Shown piece by piece: positions 1 to 8,825 of a stretch of DNA of 64,000 bases. Each line of letters opens with the position of its first letter. The stretch's first letter is position 1. The notes under the pieces were generated by a model, which worked only from the letters and a program-made list of their open reading frames with translations, was not told where the DNA came from and ran no database searches. A program made the position numbers and the translations under genes. This DNA comes from CAWALV01 sp963782965 (GTDB lineage: Bacteria; Actinomycetota; Actinomycetes; Acidothermales; Acidothermaceae): NCBI GenBank assembly GCA_963782965.1, contig CAWALV010000006.1:1984001-2048000 (forward strand), in the 5' to 3' direction.

Positions 1-199
1 CTTCGGTGGCGATCGTGAGGTCGGGTCGCCGGACCGCGCGCCCAGCCAGCCGCAAGCCGTCGAACGCCTGTGGGCTGGTGACCTCGTGGATGAGATGGAG
101 ATCGATGTAGAGAAGGTCCGGTTCACCCTCGACATGCCGGACGACGTGTTCGTCCCACACCTTTTCCGCCAGCGTCCGGCCGGCGCCAGGCCTTCCCAT
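1..199 (-). CDS. leuC: 3-isopropylmalate dehydratase large subunit, N-terminal part (window edge)
   Basis: Only the first 66 codons are present; the gene runs off the left edge. The translation begins MGRPGAGRTLAEKVWDEHVV and continues with LLYIDLHLIHEVTSPQAFDG, the conserved N-terminus of LeuC, the aconitase-like [4Fe-4S] subunit that isomerises 2- to 3-isopropylmalate in leucine synthesis. The cysteine ligands of the cluster lie outside the window. The ATG at 199 is preceded by a good ribosome binding site, GGAGG about 7 bases upstream. It is divergent from an IclR-type regulator whose orthologues control leuCD, so autoregulated shared control is likely. Confidence 0.93.
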   Translation of the reverse strand, partial: MGRPGAGRTLAEKVWDEHVVRHVEGEPDLLYIDLHLIHEVTSPQAFDGLRLAGRAVRRPDLTIATE

Positions 200-241
200 A
201 TCTCTACCTCCGTGCTCGGCGAGAGTCCGTAACAGCTTGTA

Positions 242-256
242 TCTCAAAGTCTGAGA
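242..256. promoter_or_regulatory. Inverted repeat in the leuC/ndgR divergent promoter region
   Basis: The 72-base gap between leuC and the regulator holds TCTCA-aagtc-TGAGA, a 5-bp inverted repeat with a 5-base spacer. IclR-type NdgR/LtbR regulators bind the leuC upstream region in other actinobacteria (established), so this is a candidate operator (inference). The same TCTCA/TGAGA cores recur upstream of leuB at 42731-42770. Confidence 0.4.
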
Positions 257-271
257 CGGCAGTATCAGAAC

Positions 272-997
272 ATGACCATTGACGAGTGTAGCGGCGTTGG
301 CGTCCTGGACAAGTCGGTCTCGATCTTGGCGGCCCTCGAAGCAGGCCCGGCCTCGCTCGCCACGCTCGTCACCGCGACCGGCCTGCCCCGCCCGACGGCG
401 CACCGGCTCGCGGTTGCGCTCGAACGCCACCGCCTGGTCTCCCGCGATCCCGATGGCCGGTTCATGCTCGGACCGCGCTTGGGTGAGCTCGCAACCGCCG
501 GCGGTGAGGACCGGCTGATCGCAGCCGCGACGCCGATCCTGGCAAGGCTGCGCGACACCACGGGAGAGAGCACGCAGCTGTACCGGCGGCAGGGCGATCT
601 GCGAATCTGCGTGGCGGCCGCCGAGCTGCCCGCCGGCCTGAGAAACACCGTGCCGATCGGCACCCGGCTACCACTGACCGCCGGCTCGGCGGCGCAGGTG
701 CTCCTCGCCTGGGAGGACGCCGAGCGGCTGCATCGTGGCGTGGCGAATGCCGTCTTCACCGCCCAGACGCTGGCCCGGGTACGGCGGCAGGGCTGGGCGA
801 TGAGCGTCGCCGAGCGGCAGCCCGGGGTGGCGTCGGTCTCGGCACCGGTGCGCCGACCCAACGGTCGCGTCGTCGCCGCGGTGTCGGTCTCGGGCCCCAT
901 CGAGCGGCTGTCCCGCAACCCCGGTCGCTTGCACGCCCGTGCGGTGATCGCCGCCGGCGAGGCGATTTCGCGTGCGTTGCTCCGGCAAGGAGGGTGA
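272..997 (+). CDS. ndgR: IclR-family regulator of leucine genes (NdgR/LtbR/AreB type)
   Basis: A 241-residue IclR-family transcription factor. Residues about 10-70 form the winged helix-turn-helix (SGVGVLDKSVSILAALEAGP, then PRPTAHRLAVALERHRLV), very close to the Streptomyces NdgR/AreB and corynebacterial LtbR N-terminus. The rest is the IclR effector-binding domain. It is divergent from leuC, as in Streptomyces and mycobacteria, where this protein controls leuCD and other branched-chain amino acid genes. The ATG at 272 has no clear Shine-Dalgarno sequence, so the mRNA may be leaderless. Family and context agree; the effector is not visible. Confidence 0.9.
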   Translation: MTIDECSGVGVLDKSVSILAALEAGPASLATLVTATGLPRPTAHRLAVALERHRLVSRDPDGRFMLGPRLGELATAGGEDRLIAAATPILARLRDTTGESTQLYRRQGDLRICVAAAELPAGLRNTVPIGTRLPLTAGSAAQVLLAWEDAERLHRGVANAVFTAQTLARVRRQGWAMSVAERQPGVASVSAPVRRPNGRVVAAVSVSGPIERLSRNPGRLHARAVIAAGEAISRALLRQGG

Positions 998-1017
998 CCG
1001 CGCGAATCTCGGCGGGC

Positions 1018-2682
1018 CTACTGCGAAACCGCCGACCCCAATGTCAACGACGTGTGGTCGGTCTGGCCGCCGCGTAGGTAGGTGATCGTCACGGTTGAAC
1101 CTGGCCTCGCGGCATGGGTCGCCGCGATCAGCGAATCGGCGTCGACGATCGTACGGTCGCCGAACTTGACGATGACGTCGCCTTTGCGCAAACCCGCGTG
1201 ATCTGCGGGCCCCCCGCTACTGATGCTGACGATCAGGCTTCCGTTGGGCGTCTGCAGCGCGGCGTCCGTCGAATCCTGCACGCCGACCCCAAGCACCGCG
1301 TGATTCGCGTGCCCGCTGCTTTCCAGCTCGCCGGCAATGCGCTTGGCCTCTGTGATCGGGATGGCGAAACCGACGCCGATGTTGCCGGCCTGCTGGTTGG
1401 GCAACGCCTGCTGCTGGTCGAGGGTGGCGATGGCGGAGTTGATACCGACGACTCGCCCGGCCATGTCGACGAGCGGGCCTCCGGAGTTACCCGGGTTGAT
1501 GGCGGCGTCGGTCTGGATGGCGTCGAGCACCGTCGGCGTCGTGCTGCCACCGCCGCAGTTTTGCGTGCAGACGGGTCTGTTCAACGAGCTCACGATGCCC
1601 GACGTGACGGAGTTGGACAGGCCGAGGGGTGAGCCGATGGCCACTACCGCTTGCCCGACGACCAGTGTCGACTCGTCCCCGAGCGTCGCCGGCGTCAGCT
1701 GGCTGACTCCTTGAGCCTTGATCACCGCAAGGTCGGACGTCGGGTCACGCCCGACGATGGTCGCCTTCACCGAGCGTCCCTCATCGGTCGTCACGGCGAT
1801 GACGCCACTGGTCGCTGCCGCCTCGACGACGTGGTTGTTGGTGAGGATCAAACCGTCGGCTGACAGCACGATGCCGGTTCCTTCGTCACCGGTCTGCCCG
1901 CTGGTCACGATGATGGAGACGACGGAAGGCAGCAGCTGCTGCGCGACCCGCGCAACGGAGCCGGCGATCGGAGGCACCCCGGAGGCGCTGCTCGCCCCGG
2001 GCGATCCGGCGTTCTGCGACGTCCCGGTGCTCGGGACCGCGGCACCGACTGAACCGGTGTTCGTCTTGTCAGCGCTCTTGGTCGCGCGGCCCACAAGGGC
2101 ACCGGCACCGCCCCCGACCAGGGCGGCGACGATGGCCACGACGAGCAACGGCGGCCAGGCTCGTCCGCCGGGCGGTGCCCGACGGCGTCCGCGCGACGTC
2201 CGGGGCGAGGGTGGAACCGCGTCCGGCGGCGAGAAGCCGTAACCGCCGGATGCCGGCGCCCACGGCGATGCGACCGGCAGGGGCTGCGGCGGGTGTGTTG
2301 GTGGGGAAAGCGGGTACGGCGGCGGCCCGGGCTCGAGCGGCGCGGGCGGCCTGAATGGCATCGACGGAGGTGCCGGCGGTGGTGGCTGGGGCACCGGCGG
2401 TTGCGGTGGCGGTTGGGGCACCGGCGGTCCGGGCGCAGGCTCCGGCATGGGTGCCGGCGGTGGTGGTTGGGGCACCGGCGGTTGCGGTGGGGGCGCCGGC
2501 GCCGGTGGTCCGGGCGCAGGCTCCGGCATGGGTGCCGCCGCTTCCTCGCGGCGCGCCCACCAGGGTTGTCCGGCCGGATCGTGTAGACCCGGCCGGCCCT
2601 CGTCGTCCGCAGGATCGGATGCGGATGCAGGGCCGTCACGGTGACCGGGCCACAGCGCGTCGCCTGGGTGTTCCTCACTCAC
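1018..2682 (-). CDS. pepD: HtrA/DegP-like membrane serine protease with PDZ domain
   Basis: 554 residues, GTG start. Order: a Pro/Ala-rich cytoplasmic stretch (residues about 50-150), one transmembrane helix (WPPLLVVAIVAALVGGGAGA, about 175-195), a Ser/Gly/Thr linker, a trypsin-like protease domain and a C-terminal PDZ domain. The catalytic triad is visible: His in LTNNHVVEA, Asp in SDLAVIKAQ, Ser in NPGNSGGPL. It is the third gene of an mprA-mprB-pepD operon, 18 bases after mprB, the same order as Rv0981-Rv0983 in Mycobacterium tuberculosis, where PepD takes part in cell-envelope stress signalling and quality control. The proline-rich part contains an exact 27-residue repeat. Confidence 0.92.
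   Translation of the reverse strand: MSEEHPGDALWPGHRDGPASASDPADDEGRPGLHDPAGQPWWARREEAAAPMPEPAPGPPAPAPPPQPPVPQPPPPAPMPEPAPGPPVPQPPPQPPVPQPPPPAPPSMPFRPPAPLEPGPPPYPLSPPTHPPQPLPVASPWAPASGGYGFSPPDAVPPSPRTSRGRRRAPPGGRAWPPLLVVAIVAALVGGGAGALVGRATKSADKTNTGSVGAAVPSTGTSQNAGSPGASSASGVPPIAGSVARVAQQLLPSVVSIIVTSGQTGDEGTGIVLSADGLILTNNHVVEAAATSGVIAVTTDEGRSVKATIVGRDPTSDLAVIKAQGVSQLTPATLGDESTLVVGQAVVAIGSPLGLSNSVTSGIVSSLNRPVCTQNCGGGSTTPTVLDAIQTDAAINPGNSGGPLVDMAGRVVGINSAIATLDQQQALPNQQAGNIGVGFAIPITEAKRIAGELESSGHANHAVLGVGVQDSTDAALQTPNGSLIVSISSGGPADHAGLRKGDVIVKFGDRTIVDADSLIAATHAARPGSTVTITYLRGGQTDHTSLTLGSAVSQ
2369..2530. repeat. Two 81-bp tandem repeats inside pepD
   Basis: Units 2369-2449 and 2450-2530 are almost identical and encode two 27-residue Pro-rich units beginning PMPEPAPGPP. 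The repeat length keeps the reading frame, so copy number can change without breaking the protein. It lies on the cytoplasmic side of the transmembrane helix. Confidence 0.8.
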
Positions 2683-2700
2683 GTCGGTGCGACTCCCGCC

Positions 2701-4128
2701 TCACGCTACGGTCTGCTCCGATACGGCCCGACCTGGCAACTCCAACACCATCAACGCACCGCCTCCGGCGGAACGTCCCGCCGCCACGCTACCGCCATGA
2801 CGCTGTGCTGCCTGGCGAACGATGGCGAGACCCAAGCCCGAGCCGGGCATCCCGCGCGCGTCGGTCGACCGATAGAAGCGGTCGAAGACGTGCGGGAGAT
2901 CGACATCGGCGATGCCCGGACCTTCGTCGGCGACGGTGAGCCGCCCCTCGCGCAGGCGCACCTCGACCTGCCCTTCTGGCGGGCTCCACTTCACGGCGTT
3001 GTCGAGCAAGTTGGTCACGGCCCGCTCGAGCGCGGTCGCCTCACCGACGACGATCCAGGGCGTGATCTCGACGTCGAAACGAACGCCCGAGCCTCGCCGC
3101 CGTACCCGCTCTACCGCGCGCTCCACGACGGCAGCGAGATCGACCTCTTCCGCGCTCTGCGGCGGCGGGTCGTCCCGCGCCAGTTCGACGAGGTCGGCGA
3201 CGAGGCCCGAAAGCTCCTCGACCTGCGCCCGGGCGTCGGCCAAGAGCACCGCGCGATCCTGCCGGGTGAGACCGTTGTCGCCGGCGGCGTCGCTTTGGGC
3301 AAGCAGATCGAGGTTCGTGCGCAGGCTGGTCAGCGGCGTGCGCAACTCGTGACCGGCGTCTGCGACGAGCTGGCGTTGCCGTTGCCTCGAACTGTCGAGT
3401 GCCGTGAGCATCGCGTTGAAGCTCGTCGCCAGCCGGCCGAGCTCGTCGTCGCGCTGGACCTCGATGGGGGTGAGGTCGCCGGTCCGCGCAACGCGCTCGG
3501 CGGCTGCGGTGAGTCGCTCCACCGGCCGCAACCCTGCGCGCGCGATGGCGAGTCCGGCTGCAGCAGCGAGCAGGATCCCGGCCGCACCGACCGAGATCAG
3601 AACGACTCCGAGTCGTTCCAGCGTCGTCGAGGTCTCGGTCATGGACCTCGCGAGTACCAGCGAGACACCGCTGCCCGATGGCACGCTCACGATCCGGTAG
3701 GAGACGCCACCAACCTGCAAGGTGCGCAACGACTGTGCCGCCCTGCCCTGTGCCACCGCGAGTTCCGGGCCGGTTCCGAGCGGTTGGGCGAAAGACCTGT
3801 CGCGAGAGGAGTAGAGAACCGAACCGTCCGCCTCGACGAAGAAGACCTTGTTCTCCTGAGTCAGCAAGAAAAGCGGAGGCTGGTCGACGAACAACGTCGG
3901 GTTCAGCTGCAACGCCGCGGCCGCACTCGCGCGCGCCTGCAAGGAGGAGTCGAGCTGGCTGAACAGTTCCATCCGCATGGTCAGAAATGCGGCGCACGAA
4001 GCGAGCGCGACCACGAGCCCGACAGCGACCGCGACGAGCAGGCTCACCCGAATCCGCAACGTCAGGTTCTGGTGCAGCGTGTCGTGCACGCGACGGCCCC
4101 GCTCCCGCAGCGAGTTCGCGTGACTCAC
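2701..4128 (-). CDS. mprB: Two-component sensor histidine kinase (MprB type)
   Basis: 475 residues with GTG start at 4128 that overlaps the mprA stop by 4 bases. An upstream start is open but lies inside mprA, so this start is preferred. Order: first transmembrane helix (RIRVSLLVAVAVGLVVALAS), an extracytoplasmic sensor of about 125 residues, a second helix, a HAMP segment (LRPVERLTAAAERVARTGDL), HisKA with phospho-acceptor His in AGHELRTPLTS, and HATPase_c with N box (VTNLLDNAVKWS) and DEGPGI. In mycobacteria MprB answers surfactant and envelope stress and controls pepD; the downstream pepD-like gene fits this. Confidence 0.9.
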   Translation of the reverse strand: MSHANSLRERGRRVHDTLHQNLTLRIRVSLLVAVAVGLVVALASCAAFLTMRMELFSQLDSSLQARASAAAALQLNPTLFVDQPPLFLLTQENKVFFVEADGSVLYSSRDRSFAQPLGTGPELAVAQGRAAQSLRTLQVGGVSYRIVSVPSGSGVSLVLARSMTETSTTLERLGVVLISVGAAGILLAAAAGLAIARAGLRPVERLTAAAERVARTGDLTPIEVQRDDELGRLATSFNAMLTALDSSRQRQRQLVADAGHELRTPLTSLRTNLDLLAQSDAAGDNGLTRQDRAVLLADARAQVEELSGLVADLVELARDDPPPQSAEEVDLAAVVERAVERVRRRGSGVRFDVEITPWIVVGEATALERAVTNLLDNAVKWSPPEGQVEVRLREGRLTVADEGPGIADVDLPHVFDRFYRSTDARGMPGSGLGLAIVRQAAQRHGGSVAAGRSAGGGALMVLELPGRAVSEQTVA

Positions 4129-4808
4129 GCCGTCGTCTCTCGCAGCGAGTAGCCGACGCCGCGCACGGTGTGGATCAGGCGCGGCTCGCCCTCGGCCTCG
4201 AGCTTGCGGCGCAGGTATCCGACGTACACCTCGAGAGAGTTCGCCGTCGTCGGGAAGTCGTAACCCCACACGTCCTCGAGGATCTGCGCGCGCTCGAGGA
4301 CCTGGCGCGGGTGCCGCAGGAACAGCTCGAGCAGGTTGAACTCGGTCCGGGTGAGCTGGAGCGGACGCTCACCGCGCCACACCTCACGGGTACCGAGATC
4401 GAGGCTCAGGTCGGAGAACTTCAGCCGCGCACCGCCGTCCAGCCCGGGCAGGCTGCGCCGGACCAGCGCCCGAAGCCGGGCGAGCAACTCCTCCAGCGCG
4501 AACGGCTTGACCAGGTAGTCATCGGCCCCGGCGTCCAGCCCGGCCACCCGATCGGAGATCGCCTCGCGCGCAGTCAACATGAGGACGGGGATGTCGTCAC
4601 CCGCGGCACGCAACCGGCGGCACACCTCGAGGCCGTCGAGGCCCGGCATCATCACGTCGAGGACGACGACGTCGGGCTTGCCCATCGCGATCGCGGCGAG
4701 CCCGCGCTGGCCGTCTGCGGCCAGATCGACCTCGTAGCCGTTGAACGCCAGGGACCGGCGAAGTGACTCCCGGACACCGGGATCGTCGTCGACTACCAGG
4801 ACGCGCAC
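4125..4808 (-). CDS. mprA: OmpR-family response regulator (MprA type)
   Basis: 227 residues. Receiver domain (MRVLVVDDDPGVRESLRRSL, phospho-acceptor Asp in VVVLDVMMPGLDG, Lys in YLVKPFALEELLAR) followed by a winged-helix OmpR/PhoB DNA-binding domain ending TVRGVGYSLR. It is the first gene of the mprA-mprB-pepD operon and overlaps mprB by 4 bases, so the pair is translationally coupled. The orthologue in M. tuberculosis is a persistence and envelope-stress regulator. Confidence 0.92.
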   Translation of the reverse strand: MRVLVVDDDPGVRESLRRSLAFNGYEVDLAADGQRGLAAIAMGKPDVVVLDVMMPGLDGLEVCRRLRAAGDDIPVLMLTAREAISDRVAGLDAGADDYLVKPFALEELLARLRALVRRSLPGLDGGARLKFSDLSLDLGTREVWRGERPLQLTRTEFNLLELFLRHPRQVLERAQILEDVWGYDFPTTANSLEVYVGYLRRKLEAEGEPRLIHTVRGVGYSLRETTA

Positions 4809-4885
4809 GGGGTCCAGTTTGCCTCCCAGGGCTGAGCATTGCCTGAAAAGTTGTTGAGCGAGCCGCGTCGATAGCCCCTCGACCG

Positions 4886-6448
4886 CTAAGGATGCGCCCC
4901 GCCGGCCTGCACCGCGAGCACGGCCGCGAGGTGATCGGCGTCAGCGGCGCGCTTGTCGGGGCGGTAGCGCAGCACCCGGGCAAACCGCAGCGCCACCTTG
5001 CCCGGGTAGCGAGGGCTGGCCTGGACGCCGTCGAAGGCAACCTCGACCACGAGCTCCGGCCGGACGAACACGGTGTAGGCGTCGCGTCCGGTCTCCAACT
5101 CCAGCAGCCGTTCGGTCTGCCACGCGAGGAGCTGGTCGGTCAGCCCTTTGAAGGTCTTGCCGAGCATCACGAACCCGCCGTCGTCGTCACGCGCGCCGAG
5201 GTGCAGGTTGGAGAGGAAACCGCGTCGCCGACCATGACCCCATTCCGCGGCCAGGACGACGAGGTCGAGCGTGTGCCGCGGCTTCACCTTCACCCACGCC
5301 GCGCCGCGACGGCCCGCCTCGTAGGGCGCGTCGAGTGCTTTGACGACGACACCTTCGTGACCGTGGGCGATGGCGTCGGCGAACAACGCGCTTGCTTCCT
5401 GCGGATCGGCGGTGACGACGCGCGGCACCCGGTAAGCCGCCGGCACGAGTTCCTCGAGCACGTGTTGCCGCTGCGATGCGGGGAGCGCACGCACGACTTC
5501 GTGATCGCGTTGCAAGACGTCGAAGACGAAGAGCGAAAGCGGGACGTCGACGCGTAACCGTTCGACCTCGAGCTTGCTGCTCGTCCGGGCCGCCGTTTCC
5601 TGGAACGGCCGGGGCCGCCCGTGTTCATCGAGCGCAATCGCCTCGCCGTCGAGAATGAAGGCGCGAGCCTCGAACGTGCGGGCGGCCGCCACCAGTTCGG
5701 GCACCCGCGAGGTGATGTCGTCGAGCGTTCGGGTGAAGACCGCGACCGTGTCGCCATCGCGATGCAGCTGCACCCGGATGCCATCGAGCTTCCACTCCAC
5801 CGCGCACTCGCCGCCCGCGGGCGCAGCCTTGGCCATCGCGTCGGCGACGCTCGGTGCCGGTTGGGCGAGCATCGGCTGCACCGCGCGGCCGACCGCCAGT
5901 TCGATCGCCTCGAGGCCGGGCGCGCCCTCGCGCATCGCGATCGACGCCACCGGCGGCAACGATCCTCGCGCCATGAACGCCTGGCGAACCGTGCGCGCCC
6001 CGACCCCGGCGGCCTTGGCCACCGCGTCGAGCATGACTCCTTCGAGTGCGCCCTGGCGGAGCTCACCCGTGAGAAGCGCGACGAGGAATTGCTGCTCGTC
6101 GGCGGTGGCCGCGGCGAACAGCTCGGCGAGCGCCGCTGCACGACGGGCCTGCGAGCCGCTGCCGCTCACGCCGGCGATCAGCTCGATCGCGGCGTCGACC
6201 GCCTGCAGGGTGAGCGACGGCGTCGGAGCCGGCGGCGGCAGGTCGCGCAGTCCCGCCCAACCCACACCGGTGCGGCGCTGCCGCACGTCGCCGGCGAGAT
6301 AGGCCGTGGCGATCTCGACCTCCGCCGCATCGCCCGCCCCGGCACGGGTCAGCAGCGCGGCGATCAGCGCGATCTTCTTCGAGCGTGCAGCAGTGGCCGC
6401 CACGGCGGCGGAGACGTCGACGAGTTCGGCCAGCAGCACGTCGTCCAT
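4886..6448 (-). CDS. ligB: ATP-dependent DNA ligase
   Basis: 520 residues, the usual length for the actinobacterial/archaeal-type monomeric ligase (LigB of M. tuberculosis, Rv3062). The N-terminal DNA-binding helical domain covers about residues 1-190. The adenylation domain has motif I CAVEWKLDGIRVQLHRDG, where Lys is the AMP acceptor, and motif IV HEGVVVKALDAPYEAG. The OB fold follows with motif V AAWVKVKP. It acts on nicked duplex DNA and is accessory to the NAD-dependent LigA in relatives. It is separated from mprA by 77 bases and is probably its own transcription unit; the 12-bp hairpin at 6474-6510 lies just upstream. Confidence 0.93.
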   Translation of the reverse strand: MDDVLLAELVDVSAAVAATAARSKKIALIAALLTRAGAGDAAEVEIATAYLAGDVRQRRTGVGWAGLRDLPPPAPTPSLTLQAVDAAIELIAGVSGSGSQARRAAALAELFAAATADEQQFLVALLTGELRQGALEGVMLDAVAKAAGVGARTVRQAFMARGSLPPVASIAMREGAPGLEAIELAVGRAVQPMLAQPAPSVADAMAKAAPAGGECAVEWKLDGIRVQLHRDGDTVAVFTRTLDDITSRVPELVAAARTFEARAFILDGEAIALDEHGRPRPFQETAARTSSKLEVERLRVDVPLSLFVFDVLQRDHEVVRALPASQRQHVLEELVPAAYRVPRVVTADPQEASALFADAIAHGHEGVVVKALDAPYEAGRRGAAWVKVKPRHTLDLVVLAAEWGHGRRRGFLSNLHLGARDDDGGFVMLGKTFKGLTDQLLAWQTERLLELETGRDAYTVFVRPELVVEVAFDGVQASPRYPGKVALRFARVLRYRPDKRAADADHLAAVLAVQAGGAHP

Positions 6449-6473
6449 TCTGCGGGCCGGTCCGCCGTCAGCA

Positions 6474-6510
6474 TGAAGGAATTTTCGGCTTAGGTGCCAA
6501 AATTCCTTCA
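6474..6510. terminator. Perfect 12-bp hairpin upstream of ligB
   Basis: TGAAGGAATTTT (6474-6485) and AAAATTCCTTCA (6499-6510) pair perfectly around a 13-base loop. It sits between the stop of the pentapeptide gene (6521) and the start of ligB, both on the minus strand. The minus-strand transcript has no long U run after the stem, so it could be a terminator for the upstream gene, an operator, or an RNA element in the ligB leader. Confidence 0.5.
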
Positions 6511-6520
6511 GCTTGTTCGC

Positions 6521-6979
6521 TCAGTCGACGACGATCCCGATCGCGTCGGCGAGCAGCGGGGCGAGATCGACCACCTGGCCGTGCGACATGGTCACGCCGC
6601 GCAGGTTCACACCGGTCACCTTGCAGCCGCGAACGGCCACGCGGCGCCACTCGGCGCCGAATATCTGCACGCCGGCGAGCATTGAAGCGTCGACCGTGAC
6701 CTCCGCCCACGACGACTCCGCCACGTCAGTGGCGACGAGCCGGGTGTCTCCCACCCACACGTCGCGCAGCCGCGCCCGGCGCAACGACCCGCCCTCGAAG
6801 GTGACCCCGGTGAACGCGCACTCGACGAACGAGGCGTTGGGGGCGCGGACGTCGTCGAAGGTGTGCCCGGCGTAGTGGAGGAGATCGTGCACTCGCCCGG
6901 GTGCGGGCGCGTCGCCGCTCACCTCGAGGTGGGCGGCGAACGCAGTATCGGAAAGGGCACGCGGTCGCTCACTCGGCAT
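6521..6979 (-). CDS. Pentapeptide-repeat protein
   Basis: 152 residues. The middle and C-terminal part show A(D/N)LxX-like pentapeptide periodicity: FDDVRAPNASFVECAFTGVT, LRRARLRDVWVGDTRLVATD, RVAVRGCKVTGVNLRGVTMS. Such repeats form a right-handed quadrilateral beta helix. Some members mimic DNA and protect gyrase, but most have no known function. No signal peptide or membrane segment, so cytoplasmic. Function cannot be assigned. Confidence 0.8.
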   Translation of the reverse strand: MPSERPRALSDTAFAAHLEVSGDAPAPGRVHDLLHYAGHTFDDVRAPNASFVECAFTGVTFEGGSLRRARLRDVWVGDTRLVATDVAESSWAEVTVDASMLAGVQIFGAEWRRVAVRGCKVTGVNLRGVTMSHGQVVDLAPLLADAIGIVVD

Positions 6980-7015
6980 CCCGCCATCGTGCCCGGACGC
7001 CGCCGCCCGGTCGAG

Positions 7016-7144
7016 TCAGCTCGAGGCCGGCGCCGGCCCCGACGAGCCGCCCGACGCGGCGCGTGGCGAGATGGACTGCGAAGCACAGCCACCAACGAGC
7101 AGCGCCGCGCCGGCAAGAACCGCCGCCGTACCCCGGACCCTCAC
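7016..7144 (-). CDS. Very small putative lipoprotein
   Basis: A 42-residue reading frame with GTG start: MRVRGTAAVLAGAALLVGGC followed by a short Ser/Ala/Pro/Gly tail. The first 20 residues look like a lipoprotein signal with lipobox LVGGC. It fills the gap between the GH13 gene and the pentapeptide gene, all on the minus strand. No good ribosome binding site is visible. It may be a real short lipoprotein or the leftover N-terminus of a deleted one. Confidence 0.4.
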   Translation of the reverse strand: MRVRGTAAVLAGAALLVGGCASQSISPRAASGGSSGPAPASS

Positions 7145-7190
7145 GCGCAAAGGACGCCGTGGCGGGACACGTGGTTGCCTGTCACCAGGG

Positions 7191-8825
7191 TCAGGGCGCG
7201 AGCAGCCACGCGGCAGTCTCCGGCGGCAACCACTCGTCGTCCGGCAGCGGCATGCTCGTGAGTTCGAGCCGACCCGCCGGCAACCGCACCGGCCGCGCGG
7301 AGAAGTTGACGACGCAGACGAGGCCCGTGTCACGACGGAAGGCGAGCACGTCGGGTTCGCGCTCGATCCAGGTCAGGGCGCCGTCGCCGCCGAGATCGCG
7401 GCGCACCCGCAGGGCAGCGCGGTAGAGCTCGAGGGTGGACGACGGGTCGCCGGCCTGCACCGAACGCGCGGCGCCCGACCAGTTCGCGGGTTGCGGCAAC
7501 CACGAGCCCGCGGATCCGAACCCGAACGACGGGCCGGACGGTTCCCAGGGGATCGGGACCCGGCACCCGTCGCGACCTTTGTCGTGCCCGGCGGAGCGTT
7601 CCCAGGTCGGGTCTTGCAGCGCGGCCGCCGGCAGGTCGGCGACTTCGTGCAGCCCGAGCTCCTCGCCCTGGTAGACGTACGCCGCTCCGGGAAGCGCGAG
7701 CATCAGCAGCGCAGCGGCGCGGGCGCGGCGCACGCCGAGCGCGTCGTCGATCCGTGGCCGGGCACCGTCACTGAGCAGCCAGGCGTCAGGGTCGGTGCCA
7801 GGCGGCAACGCATACCGGCTGGTGTGGCGGATCACGTCATGGTTCGACAGCACCCACGTCGTGGCCGCGTCGAACTCGGCTGCCTCGGCCAGTGATCCTT
7901 CGATGACGTCGACGAATGCGGCACTGCTCCACGGCGTCTGCAGGAAATGGAAGTTGAACGCCTGGTGCAACTCGTCGTCGCGCACGTAGCGCGCGAGCCG
8001 GCCGCGCGGTGCCCATGCCTCGGCGACTCCGACCCGCGGCGGTGAGTACTCGTCGAGCACCTTGCGCCATTCGCGATAGATCTCGTGTACCTCGTCGCGG
8101 TCCCACAGCGGATGGTCGGCCACCTCGCCGCGGAACATCGCCTTGTCGATCGACATCTCCCCCAGCTCGGGCAACGGTTCGGTGAGGTCCTTCACGAGGC
8201 CGTGCGCGACGTCGATCCGGAACCCGTCGACGCCGCGGTCGAGCCAGAACCGCAGCACCGACAAGAACTCCTCGTGCACCTCGCGGTTGCCCCAGTTCAG
8301 GTCGGGTTGCTGCGGCGCGAACATGTGGAGGTACCACTGGCCGTCGGCGACCCGGCTCCACGCCGAGCCGCCGAAGTTGGAGACCCACGCGGTCGGCGGC
8401 TGGGCGCCGTCGGGCCCACGACCGTCGCGGAACACGTAGCGCGCGCGTTCGGGCGAGCCCGGTCCCGAATCCAGCGCAGCTCGAAACCACGCATGAGCGT
8501 CGGAGGAATGGTTCGGCACGAGGTCGACGATCAGTTTCAGGTCGAGGTCGTGCGCTCGCGCGACAAGCGTGTCGAAATCGCCGAGCGTGCCGAACCGCGG
8601 GTCGATCCCACGGTAGTCGGCGACGTCGTAGCCTCCGTCGGCCATCGGCGACGGGTAGAAGGGCGTCAGCCACACGGCGTCCACCCCGAGCTCGGCGAGC
8701 GCGGCCAGCCGCGCGGTAATGCCCGGCAGGTCGCCGATGCCGTCGCCGTCCGCGTCGCTGAAGCTGCGTACATAGATTTCGTAGATGACGGCGTGGCGCC
8801 ACCAGTCGGAGCGGTCTTTCGCCAT
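7191..8825 (-). CDS. GH13 alpha-glucosidase / oligo-1,6-glucosidase
   Basis: 544 residues from ATG 8825; an in-frame GTG lies 3 codons upstream. N-terminal WWRHAVIYEIYVRSFSDADG leads into the (beta/alpha)8 barrel of GH13. Visible conserved regions: DLVPNHSS (region I), DGFRIDVAHG with the nucleophile Asp (II), GVAEAW with the acid Glu (III), VLSNHD (IV). The C-terminal beta domain follows. The family hydrolyses alpha-glucosidic bonds of maltose, isomaltose or trehalose-like sugars; the exact bond cannot be read from sequence. No signal peptide, so cytoplasmic. It is divergent from a gene with a sugar-binding-like sensor domain. Confidence 0.9.
   Translation of the reverse strand: MAKDRSDWWRHAVIYEIYVRSFSDADGDGIGDLPGITARLAALAELGVDAVWLTPFYPSPMADGGYDVADYRGIDPRFGTLGDFDTLVARAHDLDLKLIVDLVPNHSSDAHAWFRAALDSGPGSPERARYVFRDGRGPDGAQPPTAWVSNFGGSAWSRVADGQWYLHMFAPQQPDLNWGNREVHEEFLSVLRFWLDRGVDGFRIDVAHGLVKDLTEPLPELGEMSIDKAMFRGEVADHPLWDRDEVHEIYREWRKVLDEYSPPRVGVAEAWAPRGRLARYVRDDELHQAFNFHFLQTPWSSAAFVDVIEGSLAEAAEFDAATTWVLSNHDVIRHTSRYALPPGTDPDAWLLSDGARPRIDDALGVRRARAAALLMLALPGAAYVYQGEELGLHEVADLPAAALQDPTWERSAGHDKGRDGCRVPIPWEPSGPSFGFGSAGSWLPQPANWSGAARSVQAGDPSSTLELYRAALRVRRDLGGDGALTWIEREPDVLAFRRDTGLVCVVNFSARPVRLPAGRLELTSMPLPDDEWLPPETAAWLLAP

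Noticed and set aside
1114..1632. Long plus-strand frame opposite pepD
   Set aside because: Antisense shadow of a clear HtrA protease; no family features and typical of GC-rich third positions.
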